Origin: DAOUMU01 sp034409055
GTDB taxonomy: Bacteria; Chloroflexota; Anaerolineae; 4572-78; J111
Direction: 5' to 3'
Assembly (NCBI GenBank): GCA_034409055.1
Contig: DAOUMU010000065.1
Coordinates: forward strand, 1 to 33,005
DNA length: 33,005 bases
Positions 1 to 10,100 of the stretch are shown piece by piece. Within the stretch, counting starts at the first letter, position 1, and each line of letters starts with the position of its first letter. Below the pieces are notes generated by a model. It was not told the origin of the DNA. It made no database searches and worked only from the letters and a program-made list of their open reading frames with translations. Position numbers and translations under genes: made by a program.

Positions 1-170
1 CAAAAAGCCCAAAAAAGGCCAAAAAGTGCCTGTAGCGGTCTGAAATCCGGCCCAATTATTCAATTTTTAAGCTACTTTTTTCTACTCGGTCATTACCGAG
101 CTATTTGACTTTGTCCAAAGTCCAAAGGAATAATTGTAACCATCCTGTAACCACACCTTAATTCATTTTG

Positions 171-179
171 TGTTATATT
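171..179 (+). promoter_or_regulatory. Candidate extended -10 promoter element for the signalling operon
   Basis: TGTTATATT matches an extended -10 box (TGn followed by TATATT). It lies about 65 bases before the first receiver gene, which would give a short leader. No convincing -35 box sits at the usual distance; a TTGACT at 105-110 is too far away. This is a motif match only, without experimental support. Confidence 0.3.
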
Positions 180-245
180 AAAGCATAGGAGATCGCAAAC
201 AAGCTGTGCTATTTTTAAGGTCGTTCATCATAAAGGGAATTACCT

Positions 246-707
246 ATGCTAAATCAACCCAGCAGGCCAAAACGTATTTTAATTGTGGATGATGAGCCAA
301 CCCTTGTTTTTTTTCTAAAACAAGGACTCCAGGAGTCTGAGATCGTGTGCCATGTTGATGGTGCATCCTCTGGTGAAGAAGCATTGACCAAGCTCACCTA
401 TAACAACTATGATCTACTGATCACCGATCTAAAGATGCCTGGGATTAGTGGCTTTACCCTGGTAGAAGTCGCTCGATCCTTGCATCCTGATATTAGTGTG
501 ATTGTGATGACTGCCTTTGGCTCGCAAGAAGTTCAAAATGAAGCGGCGCAGCTTAAAGTAAATGGTTATCTCACCAAACCCTTCCCTACTGCGAAATTAA
601 AAGATATTGCCACTGAAATACTGGTGGCTGAAGATAAAAATTCACAGAATCTGGTAACTGAACAAAATTTTTCCTCTGCCCTTCAAAGTACGGGGCAAAA
701 GAGATGA
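246..707 (+). CDS. Stand-alone response-regulator receiver protein (CheY/Spo0F-like)
   Basis: A 153-residue protein made of one receiver (REC) domain at about residues 9-125, with a short low-complexity tail and no DNA-binding or enzymatic output domain. The acidic pocket D15/D16, phospho-acceptor D61 (in ITDLKMPG), switch T89 and conserved K111 (TKPF) are all present, so it should be phosphorylatable. AAAGGG lies about 8 bases before the ATG. It is first in a same-strand block with two more single-domain receivers and large kinases. It is therefore probably a phosphorelay intermediate or an output that acts by protein contact. Its partner kinase cannot be told from sequence; the hybrid kinase at 13745 and the REC-kinase at 22789 are the obvious candidates. 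Confidence 0.93.
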   Translation: MLNQPSRPKRILIVDDEPTLVFFLKQGLQESEIVCHVDGASSGEEALTKLTYNNYDLLITDLKMPGISGFTLVEVARSLHPDISVIVMTAFGSQEVQNEAAQLKVNGYLTKPFPTAKLKDIATEILVAEDKNSQNLVTEQNFSSALQSTGQKR

Positions 708-785
708 AGTGCGATACATTTTAATGTGGAAGAGCATATGACCTTAAGGCCATACCAAGCTACGATTAACAAACTCTATGCATAC

Positions 786-793
786 AAGGAGGT
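786..793 (+). promoter_or_regulatory. Strong ribosome binding site that fixes the start of the second receiver gene
   Basis: AAGGAGGT is a near-perfect Shine-Dalgarno sequence four bases before the ATG at 798. It favours that ATG over an in-frame upstream ATG-like start at 726, which would add 24 residues with no resemblance to a receiver domain. Confidence 0.8.
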
Positions 794-797
794 CTCC

Positions 798-1175
798 ATG
801 GGCAAAGTCAAAGTTCTTTATATTGAAGACAATTTCGATAATATGACTCTGGTAAAACGTGTTTTGGAAATAGAAGGTTATGAGGTAATTGGAGCCGGAA
901 CCGGTCAAGAAGGATTAGCCAAAGCTCAAGAAAATACACCGGATATTGTTATTACCGACATCAACCTACCGGACATTGACGGCTATCAAGTTACCGATAC
1001 ACTCAAAAAAGATAACAAAACAGCCCATATCCCGATTATAGCCATGACTGCCAATGTAATGAAGAAGGATCGGGAACATGTTATTCGAGCAGGCTGTGAT
1101 GGCTATATTTCGAAACCGATCGATGTTGACGATCTACCCGGACAAATTGAAAACTTTTTGAAAGGCAAATTCTAA
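798..1175 (+). CDS. Stand-alone response-regulator receiver protein (DivK-like)
   Basis: A 125-residue single REC domain. Visible hallmarks are the acidic pair E10/D11, phospho-acceptor D54 (ITDINLPD), T84 and K106 (SKPIDVD). The start at 798 is chosen because of the strong AAGGAGGT and because the protein then begins directly at the first beta strand. The C-terminal half (GCDGYISKPIDVDDLPGQI) closely resembles the receiver at the N-terminus of the REC-kinase at 22789 and the next receiver at 1175, so these form a related subfamily. Its stop codon overlaps the next start by one base, indicating translational coupling. Likely role: shuttle or allosteric partner in the phosphorelay encoded by this block (inference). 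Confidence 0.93.
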   Translation: MGKVKVLYIEDNFDNMTLVKRVLEIEGYEVIGAGTGQEGLAKAQENTPDIVITDINLPDIDGYQVTDTLKKDNKTAHIPIIAMTANVMKKDREHVIRAGCDGYISKPIDVDDLPGQIENFLKGKF

Positions 1176-1627
1176 TGACAAGTACAACTATAGAATCAAC
1201 GCAAAAAAAAGCAATTGATCCCAAAGACGCTTACGTGCTGGTTGTAGAAGATAATCTGCAAAACCTGGTACTCATCGCCCGGCTATTAGCCTTTATTGGT
1301 GTACGTCGCTATGAGTGGAAGGCATCAGGCTGGCAGGTACTGGAATTTGCCGACACAATGCCACGAGTCGACCTGGTTCTGATGGACATTCATCTACCTT
1401 ATGAGGACGGCTACGATGCCCTGACCAAGCTACGCAGTGATCCTCGCTTTGCCGACACCCGCGTGGTAGCCGTTACGGCCGATGCCAATCCGGCCTCTAT
1501 GGAAAAAGCCAAAAACGCCGGGTTCGATGGTTTCCTGGGTAAACCCATAGACCCTGACAAATTTCCCGATCAAATCATTGCCATTTTACAGGGAGACACA
1601 GTTTGGGACTTAGGTTACCAAAGCTAG
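1175..1627 (+). CDS. Stand-alone response-regulator receiver protein
   Basis: A 150-residue single REC domain with an N-terminal extension of about 18 residues. E25/D26 form the acidic pocket, D71 (LMDIHLP) is the phospho-acceptor, T101 the switch residue and K123 (GKPIDPD) the conserved lysine. There is no output domain. The ATG overlaps the TAA of the previous receiver (TAATG), so the pair is almost certainly co-translated. It is the third receiver in a row upstream of the giant sensors. Three separate receivers suggest branching or a multi-step relay rather than a single regulator, though this is inference. Confidence 0.93.
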   Translation: MTSTTIESTQKKAIDPKDAYVLVVEDNLQNLVLIARLLAFIGVRRYEWKASGWQVLEFADTMPRVDLVLMDIHLPYEDGYDALTKLRSDPRFADTRVVAVTADANPASMEKAKNAGFDGFLGKPIDPDKFPDQIIAILQGDTVWDLGYQS

Positions 1628-1682
1628 TAGTTACAACACAATTTAAAACTTTCAGTTGCACTTTTGGCCTGGATTTAAGACA

Positions 1683-4600
1683 ATGAGCAAACAAACTCAA
1701 CAGGTGGCAAACCAACTAGAAGCGCGTGTAGAGGAACTTACCCAGGTCTTGACCAGGGCTAACCATCAACTTCAGCGTCGCTCTATTCAATTAGAAGCCA
1801 GCACCCGGATAAGTCGAGTTATCTCTTCTGATCCTGATCTTAGAACCCTCAACAAGCAGGTTGTCAAAATAATCAAAACCTGCTTTGGATTGTATCACGT
1901 CAGTATATTCTTGATTGATAACTCGGGCCAATGGGCGGTACTTGATGAGGCTGCCGGTAAGGCCAGCCGAAAAATGAAAAAAGATGGATACCGGCTAGCA
2001 GTTGACGGACAATCTGCCATAGCCTGGGTCTGCCAAAACCGCAAGTCTTATTTATCCTATCCTTCCGAATTAACGAATGCAAACAACGGTCAAGAAACGG
2101 CTCATTTCGCCTCCCGTCTGCTACCCAAAACTCGTTCAGAAATGGCCCTCCCCATGATCGCCAACAACCGATTAGTCGGCGTACTGGATCTGCAAAGCGT
2201 TAAGGTCAATGCTTTTGATCAAGATGATCTCTCTACTCTACAAACTCTGGCCGACCAGATAGCCTCAGCTATCGAAAAGGTCCAAACCCATGTCCAGATC
2301 GTTGCTGAGCATGATAGAGTCAGTTTGCTTCACGAAATTAGTGTCGCTCTTAGCACCGACCTTGAGTTGGACTCCATTACTGATATAGCCGTCGGGCTGG
2401 CTGAGCACCTGGGGGCCACTTCCGGCGAAATCCACCTTTTAGCCGATACCGGCGAAATCTATTTCAAAAGCTCCTATCCTGAACGAAACAACCTGGATGA
2501 CATCGAACGGAAAACTCTGGTCCATCGTATCTTGACCGAGGGGCTGGATGCCTGGGGCCTCAAAACCGGCCAGTCAGCTCTGGTCTCGGATACGAATACT
2601 GACGAACGCTGGCTCCCCATTGAATACGAGGATCCAACCCTTTCTACTCGCTCCGCCATTTGTTCTCCTATTATTGTTGGTTACGACCGATTACGCGGGG
2701 CAATCTCCTATGTTCACCCTGAACCCAATCGCTTTGATGAACAAGACTTAGCCCTTTTAAAAGATATAGCCTCCCAAATCACCGTTGCTCTGGAAAAGGC
2801 TGCCCAGCTTGAGGATCTTCAGAGTAGCCTGGATGAAACACATTTGACATTAGACATCAGTCGGCAGCTCGCTGGCGCTCAAAATCTCAATGAGGTGTAT
2901 ACTGTCTTTGTCCAGGGCATCATGACCACTACTGGCGTAGAACGTTGTGTTTTGCACATGTGCGATGAGCTTGACGCCAACAACGTTCCCCAAGCCAGCC
3001 AGATTGTATTTATTGGCGATGTAGACCCTGGCTTAAAAAGTCAAGGGGAGGGTTATCGCTTCCCCCTGACAAATCATCCAGTATTAACTGAAGTAGCTTC
3101 TAACCAAGAAACACTAATAATTGGCGATATCAAAACGGACAAACGTTTAACTACGGACGAACGAGAGTTTCTGCAAAAGTTTGGCACTCGCAGTCTGGTC
3201 GTCAATCCCTTGGTTGCCCGTGGTCATGTCATCGGCATGATCTTTATTGAATATCGAACCCCTCATAACTTTAACGAGCGAGAATTAGCCCTGTACCGCA
3301 CCCTGTGTAATCAGGCCACACTAGCCATTGAAAATGCTTACCAAATTGAGCGTACTGAAATGGCCCTGGCCGAAACACAATCTCTCTACCGGGCCGGTAG
3401 AGTGTTGGCCGGTGCCGCTGACCTACAAGAAGTATTAGAAGAAGCGCTGTTTGAATTTCTATACAGTCTGGGGTTGGATCAGGGGGGGATTACCTTGCTT
3501 ACGTCCGACAGAAAATATGGCCAGTTGATGGTCTATGTGGAAAACGGCTTACTCCAAGATGTAGCAAAGTTAAGATTTCCCATTTCTGAAGACATTCCTT
3601 ACCAACAGATTCTGCTTTCCGGTCAACCTTTCATTAGCTCTGACGTACCTAATGATTCCCGCCTGACAGGATTTCAGAGCTTTAACCTAGAAGCGATAAC
3701 AACAGCTTTGCTGGAAGCGCCAATGATTGTGCAAGGCGAAACGATTGGCTGGATTGGCGCTGATGCGCTCAATGAGCCCAGAGTATTCGCCCAACGAGAG
3801 ATTGACCTGGCTCGGGCGATGGCTGACCAGATTGCCATCACCATTCAAAACCGCAGTCTATTGGAGCAAACTCAACGTCGGGCCGAACAACTTAAAGCAG
3901 TAGCTACAGTGGGCGAGTCCGTATCCAGTCTCATCGACTTGAATGAAGTTCTTAACAATACGGTCAATCTCATCCGAGACCGATTTGGCTTCTACCACGT
4001 CTCGATCTTTCTGGTTGACGAAGTGCGGGAGTGGGCTGTCGTACGCGCCTCGACCGGTGAAGTTGGCAAAATTATGGTTGAGCGCCCGCATCGCCTGGAA
4101 GTGGGCGGTCAATCGATTGTGGGCTTTACCACAGCCACCGGCAAGCCACGTATCGCCCTGGACGTTGGTCAGGATGCCGTCCATTTTGAAAATCCTCTGC
4201 TGCCTGACACCCGCTCTGAAATGGCTCTACCGCTGACTGCTCTTGGTACCGTGATCGGCGCTTTGGATGTGCAAAGCGTAGAAGCTGACGCATTCAGTGA
4301 TGAAGACGTGGACACGCTTCAAATTATGGCTGACCAACTGGCCGCAGCCATTCAGAACGCCCGATTGTTTGAGCAGACCCAACGTCGCCTGATGGAACAG
4401 GCTATGCTTTATAGCATTGGCACCAAAATTGGGGCCACCCTTAATCTACAAGAAGCCACAGATAGTCTGGTTATTGAAACAGCCAATGCCCTGCATGTGG
4501 TTGAATGTACCCTGATGCTAATTGAAAAGGGAAAAAACGTATACATTATCAGCGACTATGTTGATAAAAACTCATCCTTTCGTAATAATCAAGGCCAGCG

Positions 4601-7055
4601 CTTTGTTCTAGACGACTCCACCCTCTTATCCCAAATTCTGGTCACCAAGGAAGAGATTATCTTCCACACCAATGACTTACCCGGAGACGTAAACACTCAG
4701 GAACTGGAATATCTAAAAATCCACCGCGGTACTGCCCTGGTCATTGTTCCGGTTTTGCTCAGAAACAAGGTGATTGCCTTTTTAGCCGTTTATGACGATA
4801 AACCCGGTCGTCGCTTTAGCCAAGAAGATATTTCGTTATTAGACTCCATCGCCTTGCAGGCTGCCAACGCTATTGAAAACGCTCGTTTGTTTGAAAGCGC
4901 TTATGAAAGTCAAACCTTTATGAAGGCCATCATTGACGAGATTCCCGATCCCATCTTCATTAAAGACCGAGAGCACAGATGGACGATTGTCAATAAAGCT
5001 TTTGAAGAACTGCTGGGTTTGCCCGAAGAAAAGATAATTGGCCACTCAGATTACGATTATTTGCCCAAAGAACAAGCGGATTGGTTCTGGGCACAAGACA
5101 CAAAAATGTTTGAAACTGGCCAAACGCAAGAAACGGAAGAGCCAATTACCGGCCCTGAGGGTAACTTGCGCACGCTTTATACCCGCAAAATCCCTCTAAC
5201 CCTGACCGCAGATGATGGCAAACCCGATTATCTGGTCGGCCTTATCAACGATATCACTGATCGCAAACAGCGTGAGGCCGAGCGTGAGCGATTAATTGAA
5301 GAAACACGTCGAGCCCTGGAAAGAACTCAATTGCTTTATCGCCTTAGCGACGCCCTGGCTACCGCCACTGATCAGCAAACCACTGCTGAAACTGTTCTGG
5401 GGGAATATCTGCGTCTGCTTAACCTGGACCAAGGCATGCTGACTATTCTTAACCAGACCGGTAACTATCACCAGGCTCAGGCGCTATACAGTCAGGGTCA
5501 ACCGGTTAAAATCGACCTCATCTTTCCCGTTGACAAAGACCCTATTGCTCAATACATGGCTAAAAATCCAACTCCACTAATTATCGATGACGTTCACTCT
5601 CATCCCCTGACTAAAGATGATCAAGAGATTACCAGCCAGCGGGAGGCGATGCTTGTGATCCCCCTCGTCACACGAGGTAGAGTAGTAGGTATGATAAGTG
5701 CCAGTGCTACCGAAAAGGGACACATCTTCTCCCAAAGCGACATAGAAATGGGGGAAGCCATTGCCGACCAGTTGACTGTCTGGCTGGAAAACCGGCAACT
5801 CCTGGAAGAAGCCCAATATCGCTCTAACCTCCTGGAAACAGCCGCCGAGGTTTCCAAGGCAGCCAGCTCAATCCTCGATGTTGATCAACTCATCAACACC
5901 TCCGTCAACTTCATCCGTGATCAATTTGACTTCTACTACGTCGGCCTGTTCCTGGTAGACCAGCCTCGCCAGTGGGCCGTCCTGCGCGCCGGAACCGGTG
6001 AAGCCGGCCACATCCAGCTTGAAAAAGGACACCGCCTCAAAATCGGGGGCGGGTCGATGATTGGCTGGTGTGTCCAACATCGCCAGGCCCGCATTGCCCT
6101 GGATGTAGGCGAAGAGGCGGTCCACTTCCAAAATCCTTATCTGCCTGACACCCACTCTGAAATGGCCTTGCCCCTCATCAGCCGAGATGAGGTGATTGGA
6201 GCCCTCACTGTGCAAAGTGTGGAACGGGGGGCCTTTTCTGACGAGGACATCACCCTGCTGCAAACAATGGCCGACCAATTGGCCAATGCTATCGCCAATG
6301 CTCGCCTCTTTGCCCAAACCCAGAAAGCCCTCTCCGAAACCGAAACGCTATACAGAGTAACCCAAGAGCTACTTTCTGCCGACAATGAAGAAACCGTTTA
6401 CAAGGTGGCTATGGATGCCATTGTTCAATCGGGCATTGACTCAAGCGCCATATACACTTATATAGACGATAACGGGGCTGAACAATTAATAGAACAAAAA
6501 GCCATCTGGACCATTACCGGTGATCCGGTTTTCCCCAACGGTACTCGGTTTAAATCTTCTGAGATGGTTATTGAACAATTAGTTCCGCGCCACGAGCCAC
6601 TTCTAATTGAAGATGTCAACAACGATCCCCGCCTGACCGAACAGGTACGCGAAGTACTCATTTCAATCAACATAAAATCTGTACTGGTACTACCGCTCTC
6701 CACCCATCAAAGTCGACTGGGCTTTTTGTTGATAGCCTACAAAACTAAAAATAAAACCTTCACTAAGCAGCAAATGAGATTTTACAACACCATTGCCCAA
6801 CAAATGATTGTGGCCTTAGCAAACTTGCGCTTGTTAGAGGCATCTCAAAGACGCGCCCAACGTGAAGAGATTATTAGAGAAATTGCCGGTAAAATTAGAA
6901 ACTCCATCAATGTGGACGATATTATGAAAACAACCGTTACAGAATTAAGTAAAGTGCTGGGCGCCTCACGAGGTGGTATTACGCTTAACATTGATCCATC
7001 TACTGCGCAGACGAAGATTCAAGCCCCTAATGGCGAATCAGGAAATAATAAATAA
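1683..7055 (+). CDS. Giant multi-GAF/PAS sensor protein A without output domain
   Basis: About 1790 residues. After a coiled-coil-like N-terminus (residues 1-36), GAF-type domains lie at about 37-203, 215-380, 390-556, 568-726, 737-900 and 908-1075. A PAS domain with a PAC-like end (ITDRKQREAERERL) lies at 1076-1216, followed by GAF domains at 1217-1373, 1380-1546 and 1550-1726. A half-GAF stub ends the protein. Linkers repeat the signature (A)ENARLFEQTQ, typical of signalling helices between GAF domains. No transmembrane segment, kinase, cyclase, GGDEF or receiver is seen, so it should be a soluble ligand- or redox-sensing scaffold. The ATG at 1683 is preferred; a TTG nine codons upstream (1656) lacks a ribosome site. 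GAF8 is almost duplicated in protein B. Bound ligands cannot be predicted. Likely partner: the kinase encoded at 13745. Confidence 0.9.
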   Translation: MSKQTQQVANQLEARVEELTQVLTRANHQLQRRSIQLEASTRISRVISSDPDLRTLNKQVVKIIKTCFGLYHVSIFLIDNSGQWAVLDEAAGKASRKMKKDGYRLAVDGQSAIAWVCQNRKSYLSYPSELTNANNGQETAHFASRLLPKTRSEMALPMIANNRLVGVLDLQSVKVNAFDQDDLSTLQTLADQIASAIEKVQTHVQIVAEHDRVSLLHEISVALSTDLELDSITDIAVGLAEHLGATSGEIHLLADTGEIYFKSSYPERNNLDDIERKTLVHRILTEGLDAWGLKTGQSALVSDTNTDERWLPIEYEDPTLSTRSAICSPIIVGYDRLRGAISYVHPEPNRFDEQDLALLKDIASQITVALEKAAQLEDLQSSLDETHLTLDISRQLAGAQNLNEVYTVFVQGIMTTTGVERCVLHMCDELDANNVPQASQIVFIGDVDPGLKSQGEGYRFPLTNHPVLTEVASNQETLIIGDIKTDKRLTTDEREFLQKFGTRSLVVNPLVARGHVIGMIFIEYRTPHNFNERELALYRTLCNQATLAIENAYQIERTEMALAETQSLYRAGRVLAGAADLQEVLEEALFEFLYSLGLDQGGITLLTSDRKYGQLMVYVENGLLQDVAKLRFPISEDIPYQQILLSGQPFISSDVPNDSRLTGFQSFNLEAITTALLEAPMIVQGETIGWIGADALNEPRVFAQREIDLARAMADQIAITIQNRSLLEQTQRRAEQLKAVATVGESVSSLIDLNEVLNNTVNLIRDRFGFYHVSIFLVDEVREWAVVRASTGEVGKIMVERPHRLEVGGQSIVGFTTATGKPRIALDVGQDAVHFENPLLPDTRSEMALPLTALGTVIGALDVQSVEADAFSDEDVDTLQIMADQLAAAIQNARLFEQTQRRLMEQAMLYSIGTKIGATLNLQEATDSLVIETANALHVVECTLMLIEKGKNVYIISDYVDKNSSFRNNQGQRFVLDDSTLLSQILVTKEEIIFHTNDLPGDVNTQELEYLKIHRGTALVIVPVLLRNKVIAFLAVYDDKPGRRFSQEDISLLDSIALQAANAIENARLFESAYESQTFMKAIIDEIPDPIFIKDREHRWTIVNKAFEELLGLPEEKIIGHSDYDYLPKEQADWFWAQDTKMFETGQTQETEEPITGPEGNLRTLYTRKIPLTLTADDGKPDYLVGLINDITDRKQREAERERLIEETRRALERTQLLYRLSDALATATDQQTTAETVLGEYLRLLNLDQGMLTILNQTGNYHQAQALYSQGQPVKIDLIFPVDKDPIAQYMAKNPTPLIIDDVHSHPLTKDDQEITSQREAMLVIPLVTRGRVVGMISASATEKGHIFSQSDIEMGEAIADQLTVWLENRQLLEEAQYRSNLLETAAEVSKAASSILDVDQLINTSVNFIRDQFDFYYVGLFLVDQPRQWAVLRAGTGEAGHIQLEKGHRLKIGGGSMIGWCVQHRQARIALDVGEEAVHFQNPYLPDTHSEMALPLISRDEVIGALTVQSVERGAFSDEDITLLQTMADQLANAIANARLFAQTQKALSETETLYRVTQELLSADNEETVYKVAMDAIVQSGIDSSAIYTYIDDNGAEQLIEQKAIWTITGDPVFPNGTRFKSSEMVIEQLVPRHEPLLIEDVNNDPRLTEQVREVLISINIKSVLVLPLSTHQSRLGFLLIAYKTKNKTFTKQQMRFYNTIAQQMIVALANLRLLEASQRRAQREEIIREIAGKIRNSINVDDIMKTTVTELSKVLGASRGGITLNIDPSTAQTKIQAPNGESGNNK
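5761..6312 (+). repeat. Direct repeat copy 1: GAF8 of protein A (pairs with 12409-12960)
   Basis: This 552-base segment aligns without gaps to 12409-12960 (constant offset 6648). I count about 50 mismatches, roughly 91% identity, many of them synonymous. It covers the end of one GAF, the linker and almost all of the next GAF. Flanking GAF sequence is much more diverged, so similarity drops sharply at both ends. That pattern points to recent segmental duplication or gene conversion. Confidence 0.92.
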
Positions 7056-7100
7056 TGATTTACCCTTGCCGACTCGCCAACGCAAAGGAAATCAAAAATT

Positions 7101-10100
7101 ATGACCACCAATGACATAAAAAACAGAACAATAGCACATATTCAAGCTCAACTAAATCAATTGGCTGCTGTGCTCCCCGGCCTGAAGGAAGAGGAGGAAC
7201 CTGCCGGGCAACTGTGGTCAGACGTACTACAGGAATTAAAAAATCTCTCTCGGAATGTAAATCGGCAGGAACTGTTACTGGAAATAATCGCCGCCATTTC
7301 TAACACAACCAGTTCAATCACAGAAATTGATGACCTGCTCGAAGCTTTAGTCAACCTCATCCGGGATCACTTTGATTTTGCTTACGTTGGTATTTTTCTG
7401 GTAGACGAGACCAACGAGTGGGCAGAACTACGAGCTATGGCTGGTGAGACCAGTTCTCCCCAATTACAAAAAAATTATCGCCTAAAAATTGATAACAAGT
7501 CCACCGTTGGCCGCACCATTCAGCAACAACAAGCAAGTATCACCCTGGAGGTTGAATCAGAATCTCATCCGTGCTCAGAAATGATTTTACCCCTCACTAA
7601 TCAGGAACACACTGTTGGAGCGCTTATTCTGCAAAGTACCGCAAATGCCGCTTTTCGGCTGGGCGAAGAGGATATTCCCTTAATGCAACCCCTGGCTGAT
7701 CAATTGGGCAATACCATTCAAAATACTAAGCTTCTCGCAACCGCGAACCAACAACTAGAGCAAGTCATAGCCTTGCACCACATTAACCTGCAAGCAGGCA
7801 GCCAGCTTGACCTTGATACACTTCTGGCTGATGTCGCTCAATTAAGCGTAAAATTGACCGGGGCTGACGCCAGCATTATCAGGCTAGCAGACAAAAACCA
7901 AGAGACATTCACCATCAGAGCCACCCACAATCTGCCTGCAGATACGGGCCAACCAGAACAATCTGAGCTTGGATTAAGCAACTACGTTGCCAACACCAGA
8001 CAAGCCATTCTGGCCAACAATTGGCCCAATCACCCTTTCATAGAATTGTCAGGTGGCAATAAAAAGGTAGAAGAAAACTCAAAACGCCAAATTGACAAGG
8101 ATATTCTGGCGCTTTTGAATATGCCGATTATTCTCCAGGATAAAGTCATTGGCACACTAGAGGTGCAAAGTTTTACCAAAATAAAAGCCTTTGATGAACA
8201 CGATCTTTACATTTTATCTCTGCTGGTCTCTCAAGCAGCCGCTGCTATTGAAAACATCCGCTTGTTTAATCAAGCAGAAAACAACCACCGTTTCCTGAAA
8301 ACTGTTATTGAGCATATTCCCGACCCCATTTTCATTAAGGACAAAAACTACACTTTGATCGAGATGAATCAGGCCAACGCCAATGTTATTGGCAAGCCTG
8401 AAGAAGAACTGATTGGCAAAACAAATTATGATTTCTTACCCCAAGAATTGGCCGATAAATTCCGCCGTCGAGACGATGAAGTATTCGCCGCTAATCAAAT
8501 TTTTGTAGCCGAAGACAAAACTGTCTGGGGCGATGGAAAGGAACATATTGCCTACACCCGCCTGGTTCCTATCCCCGACTCTTCTGGGCAACCTGAGTAT
8601 TTATTGGGCATCACCCATGATGTCACTGAACGTAAAGCCTATGAAGCCGAGCGTGAGCGAATCCTGGCCGAAACTGAGGCCCTCTACAAAGGGAGCCGGG
8701 CTATAGCCAGCACCCTGGCTGAACGCCAACTCTTTGAGGCTCTTTTTGAGCAAATTCGCTATCAAGATCCATGCGAAATTTGTGCCTTTCGTTTTAACCT
8801 GGTTGATGATGAACCCATCGGGGCCGAGTTAAAAGCCACCTGGCACAAAAGAGACAATCCCTCCTATCCTATAGGCACCCGTTTCGATTTGTCTGAAACA
8901 CTGCAAGCCAGATTGCTGACCACAAATGAACCCTTATTTATTGATGATATTGCTACTGATGACAGACTATTAGCCACAGAGCGAGAAAGCTTTGTCCCAA
9001 CCGGTGCTTGCTCGGTGGCGATTCTGCCCTTAGTTGTCGCTGGGCAAAAACTTGGCGTGGTGCTGGTCTACTTCACCCGGCCTTATACTTTTACCGAAGC
9101 AACTCAGCGGCTTTGGTTGGCCCTGGCAGATCAGGCTGGCGTAGGTTTGGCCAATCATCAACTGATTCAAGAGGCTGCTTACCACGTTACGCAAATGAAA
9201 ACCGCTGCTGAAGTAGCCCGGGCTGCCAGCTCCATTCTTGATCTGCAAGAATTGCTTAACTCAGCCGTAGCCCTGATACGCGACCGCTTTGATCTGTACT
9301 ATGTAGGTATCTTCCTGGCAGATAAAACCAAAGAATGGGCCGTACTACGAGCCGGTACCGGCGAAGCTGGCCGCATTCAGCTTAAAAAGGGGCATCGGCT
9401 CAAAATTGGTAGTGAGTCGATGATTGGCTGGAGCATTCACAACCGGCAGCCACGTATTGCCCTGGATGTGGGCAAAGATGCGGTCCACTTCCAAAACCCG
9501 GATCTGCCCGACACCCGTTCTGAGATTGCTTTACCTCTCATCCATCGGAGTAAAGTCATTGGTGCCCTCACCATACAAAGTGTAGAACAGGCGGCCTTTA
9601 GCCAGGAAGATATTATCTTTTTAGAAACAATGGCCGATCAACTGGCCATCGCCATTGAAAATGCCCGCTTGTTTGAGCAAGCTCAGCAAGAAATCGCCGA
9701 ACGTAAATTGGCCGAACAAGAAATTAGCCAACGAAATGAAGAGTTGGCCGCCATCAACCGCGTGGCTACGGCCGTTGTTTCCGTACTTGACCTGCCGGGT
9801 ACGCTGAAGGCAGTGTCCCGTGAACTGGTTCAGATCTTTGACGCCTATCGGAGTGGTATTACCCTGCTTAACCCTGAGCGGACAGAACTGAGTATTGTTG
9901 CCGTCCATTCTACAGATGCTGATGAACACGGTTTATTAGAAGGTATGACCATCCCCCTGGCCGACAATCCATCCTCCACGCAGGTTGTCGAAACCGGCAA
10001 GTCGATTGTTGTACCCGAGGCACAAACTAACCCCCTAACCCAACCGATCCATAACCTCCTACGTAAGCACGGTACCCAATGTATGATGATCGTGCCCTTG

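Noticed and set aside
1..30. Short imperfect A5-GCC repeats at the left edge
   Set aside because: Three approximate 10-base units are too few and too simple to call a repeat array or CRISPR.
85..100. Hairpin CTCGGT-catt-ACCGAG upstream of the first receiver gene
   Set aside because: The stem is only six base pairs and no T tract follows on either strand, so it is not a convincing terminator or operator.
5868..6317. Antisense open frame of 149 codons (and the similar one near 12516-12974)
   Set aside because: It is the shadow of the duplicated GAF8 on the opposite strand. It appears in both copies only because the DNA is duplicated, and it has no ribosome site or recognisable domain.
7010..7110. 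Possibility that genes A and B are one gene split by a frameshift at the half-GAF end of A
   Set aside because: Protein B starts with its own non-GAF N-terminus and ribosome site, the two are separated by 45 bases, and B ends with the same kind of tail. The tail is a repeated design, not a break.
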